Shown here in pieces: positions 12,373 through 12,787 of a DNA stretch of 12,787 nt; the first letter of the stretch is position 1, and each line of letters starts with the position of its first letter. This DNA comes from Clostridia bacterium. GTDB taxonomy: Bacteria; Bacillota_E; RBS10-35; JAJYVN01. The position numbers and the translations under genes were made by a program. The notes beneath the pieces are model-generated. The model had not been told where the DNA came from. It worked only from the letters and a program-made list of their open reading frames with translations, and searched no databases. The stretch is from contig DAHWHT010000219.1 in assembly GCA_027335515.1 (NCBI GenBank), positions 1-12,787 of the forward strand, read 5' to 3'.

Positions 12373-12787
12373 CAGCCAACAACTCCCTCCGCGGTCTTCG
12401 CCGCGCTGTTTTCAGCCTGCACCGCCTGGGCCGCCGCCGTAAGAGCGCGTTGGGAAGCGATCAATTCGACCGTTGTCTCCGCCAGACTCACGTTACTGCC
12501 AGCCACGTGACCGGGAAGGATCGTGGGCGCCGTCGCCCGAACCCCGCCCGTGAAGAGGCCCCCGCCCTGCGTAGTCATGACTCCGGTTGATGTCCACACC
12601 CCGACCGCGCCGACCACATTGCCGGTGGGACCGAGGATGCGGCCTCCCGTGACCATCCGCGCGCCAGGGGGGACCGTGATCTGGTTCCCGGCGGGGTCCA
12701 GAACCGGATCCCCGGCAGCCGACACGAGCAAGCCGGCCCCGCTGCGCAGGAAGTACCCGCTGCGCGTGTAGCGCACCCCGGCGGCGG
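12372..12787 (-). CDS. Flagellar rod protein of FlgF/FlgG family (5' part beyond window edge)
   Basis: The C-terminal 137 residues are present; the start lies outside the window. The visible part opens with GVRYTRSGYFLRSG, the family's GxRYTRxGxF block. A beta-rich region with GNQITVPPGA follows. The protein ends in the rod C-terminal helix GSNVSLAETTVELIASQRAL and then TAAAQAVQAENSAAKTAE. This pattern (SNVDLAxExxxLIxxQRA) is typical of FlgF and FlgG. An internal GTG at 12776 is not a real start, because the conserved block begins upstream of it. The stop overlaps the next gene (TGATG). Confidence 0.87.
   Translation of the reverse strand, partial: AAGVRYTRSGYFLRSGAGLLVSAAGDPVLDPAGNQITVPPGARMVTGGRILGPTGNVVGAVGVWTSTGVMTTQGGGLFTGGVRATAPTILPGHVAGSNVSLAETTVELIASQRALTAAAQAVQAENSAAKTAEGVVG

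Noticed and set aside
1..12787. CRISPR arrays, tRNA/rRNA genes, insertion sequences, phage attachment sites
   Set aside because: No regularly spaced repeats, tRNA-like cloverleaf, transposase-like ORF or flanking direct/inverted repeats were seen by eye. This is not a substitute for a dedicated scan.

Overview
The window is GC-rich and almost completely coding, and every gene I can support lies on the minus strand. Transcription therefore runs from position 12787 down to 1. Most genes overlap by 1-4 bases (TGATG or ATGA junctions) or are a few tens of bases apart, so this looks like one or two long operons. GTG and TTG starts are common, and ribosome-binding sites are often bare runs of 5-8 G. 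The organism looks like a GC-rich, motile, single-membrane bacterium, probably a Firmicutes-type lineage. This is inferred from two things: the Tad genes run cpaB-tadZ-tadA without a secretin gene, and the flagellar rod genes run into motA without the P-ring and L-ring genes flgH/flgI. I cannot name a genus.

Right part (12787 to about 8361), flagellar: the 3' part of a FlgF/FlgG-type rod gene; an 88-aa unknown protein with a Cys/His cluster; a second FlgF/FlgG-type gene; motA and motB (stator); a single-domain PilZ protein (c-di-GMP receptor); then flgB, flgC and fliE. The position right after fliE, where fliF is usual, instead holds a 101-aa two-helix membrane protein.

Middle part (8364 to about 5750), the hinge: the 101-aa membrane protein; a 468-aa CpaE/TadZ-like ParA-family protein with a wrecked Walker A motif; a DUF3267/M50-like membrane zinc protease (HELSH); and a 40-aa single-helix protein with a His-rich head. 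A 14-bp perfect hairpin then sits just before cpaB.

Left part (5731 to 1), Tad-type pilus/secretion machine: cpaB, a canonical tadZ/cpaE, the tadA/cpaF ATPase, a 38-aa single-helix protein, tadB, and tadC, which lacks only its last residues at the window edge. No pilin (flp) or prepilin peptidase (tadV/cpaA) gene is in the window.

Working picture: rod and stator genes of a flagellum, a c-di-GMP sensor and a Tad pilus motor are transcribed together. This could let one signal balance swimming and attachment. Alternatively, the divergent rod proteins and an altered MotB peptidoglycan-binding motif may mean the flagellar parts have diverged in use. The most novel items are the mixed operon itself, the two microproteins, the two-helix protein after fliE, the degenerate TadZ paralogue, and a probable CTG start for flgC.
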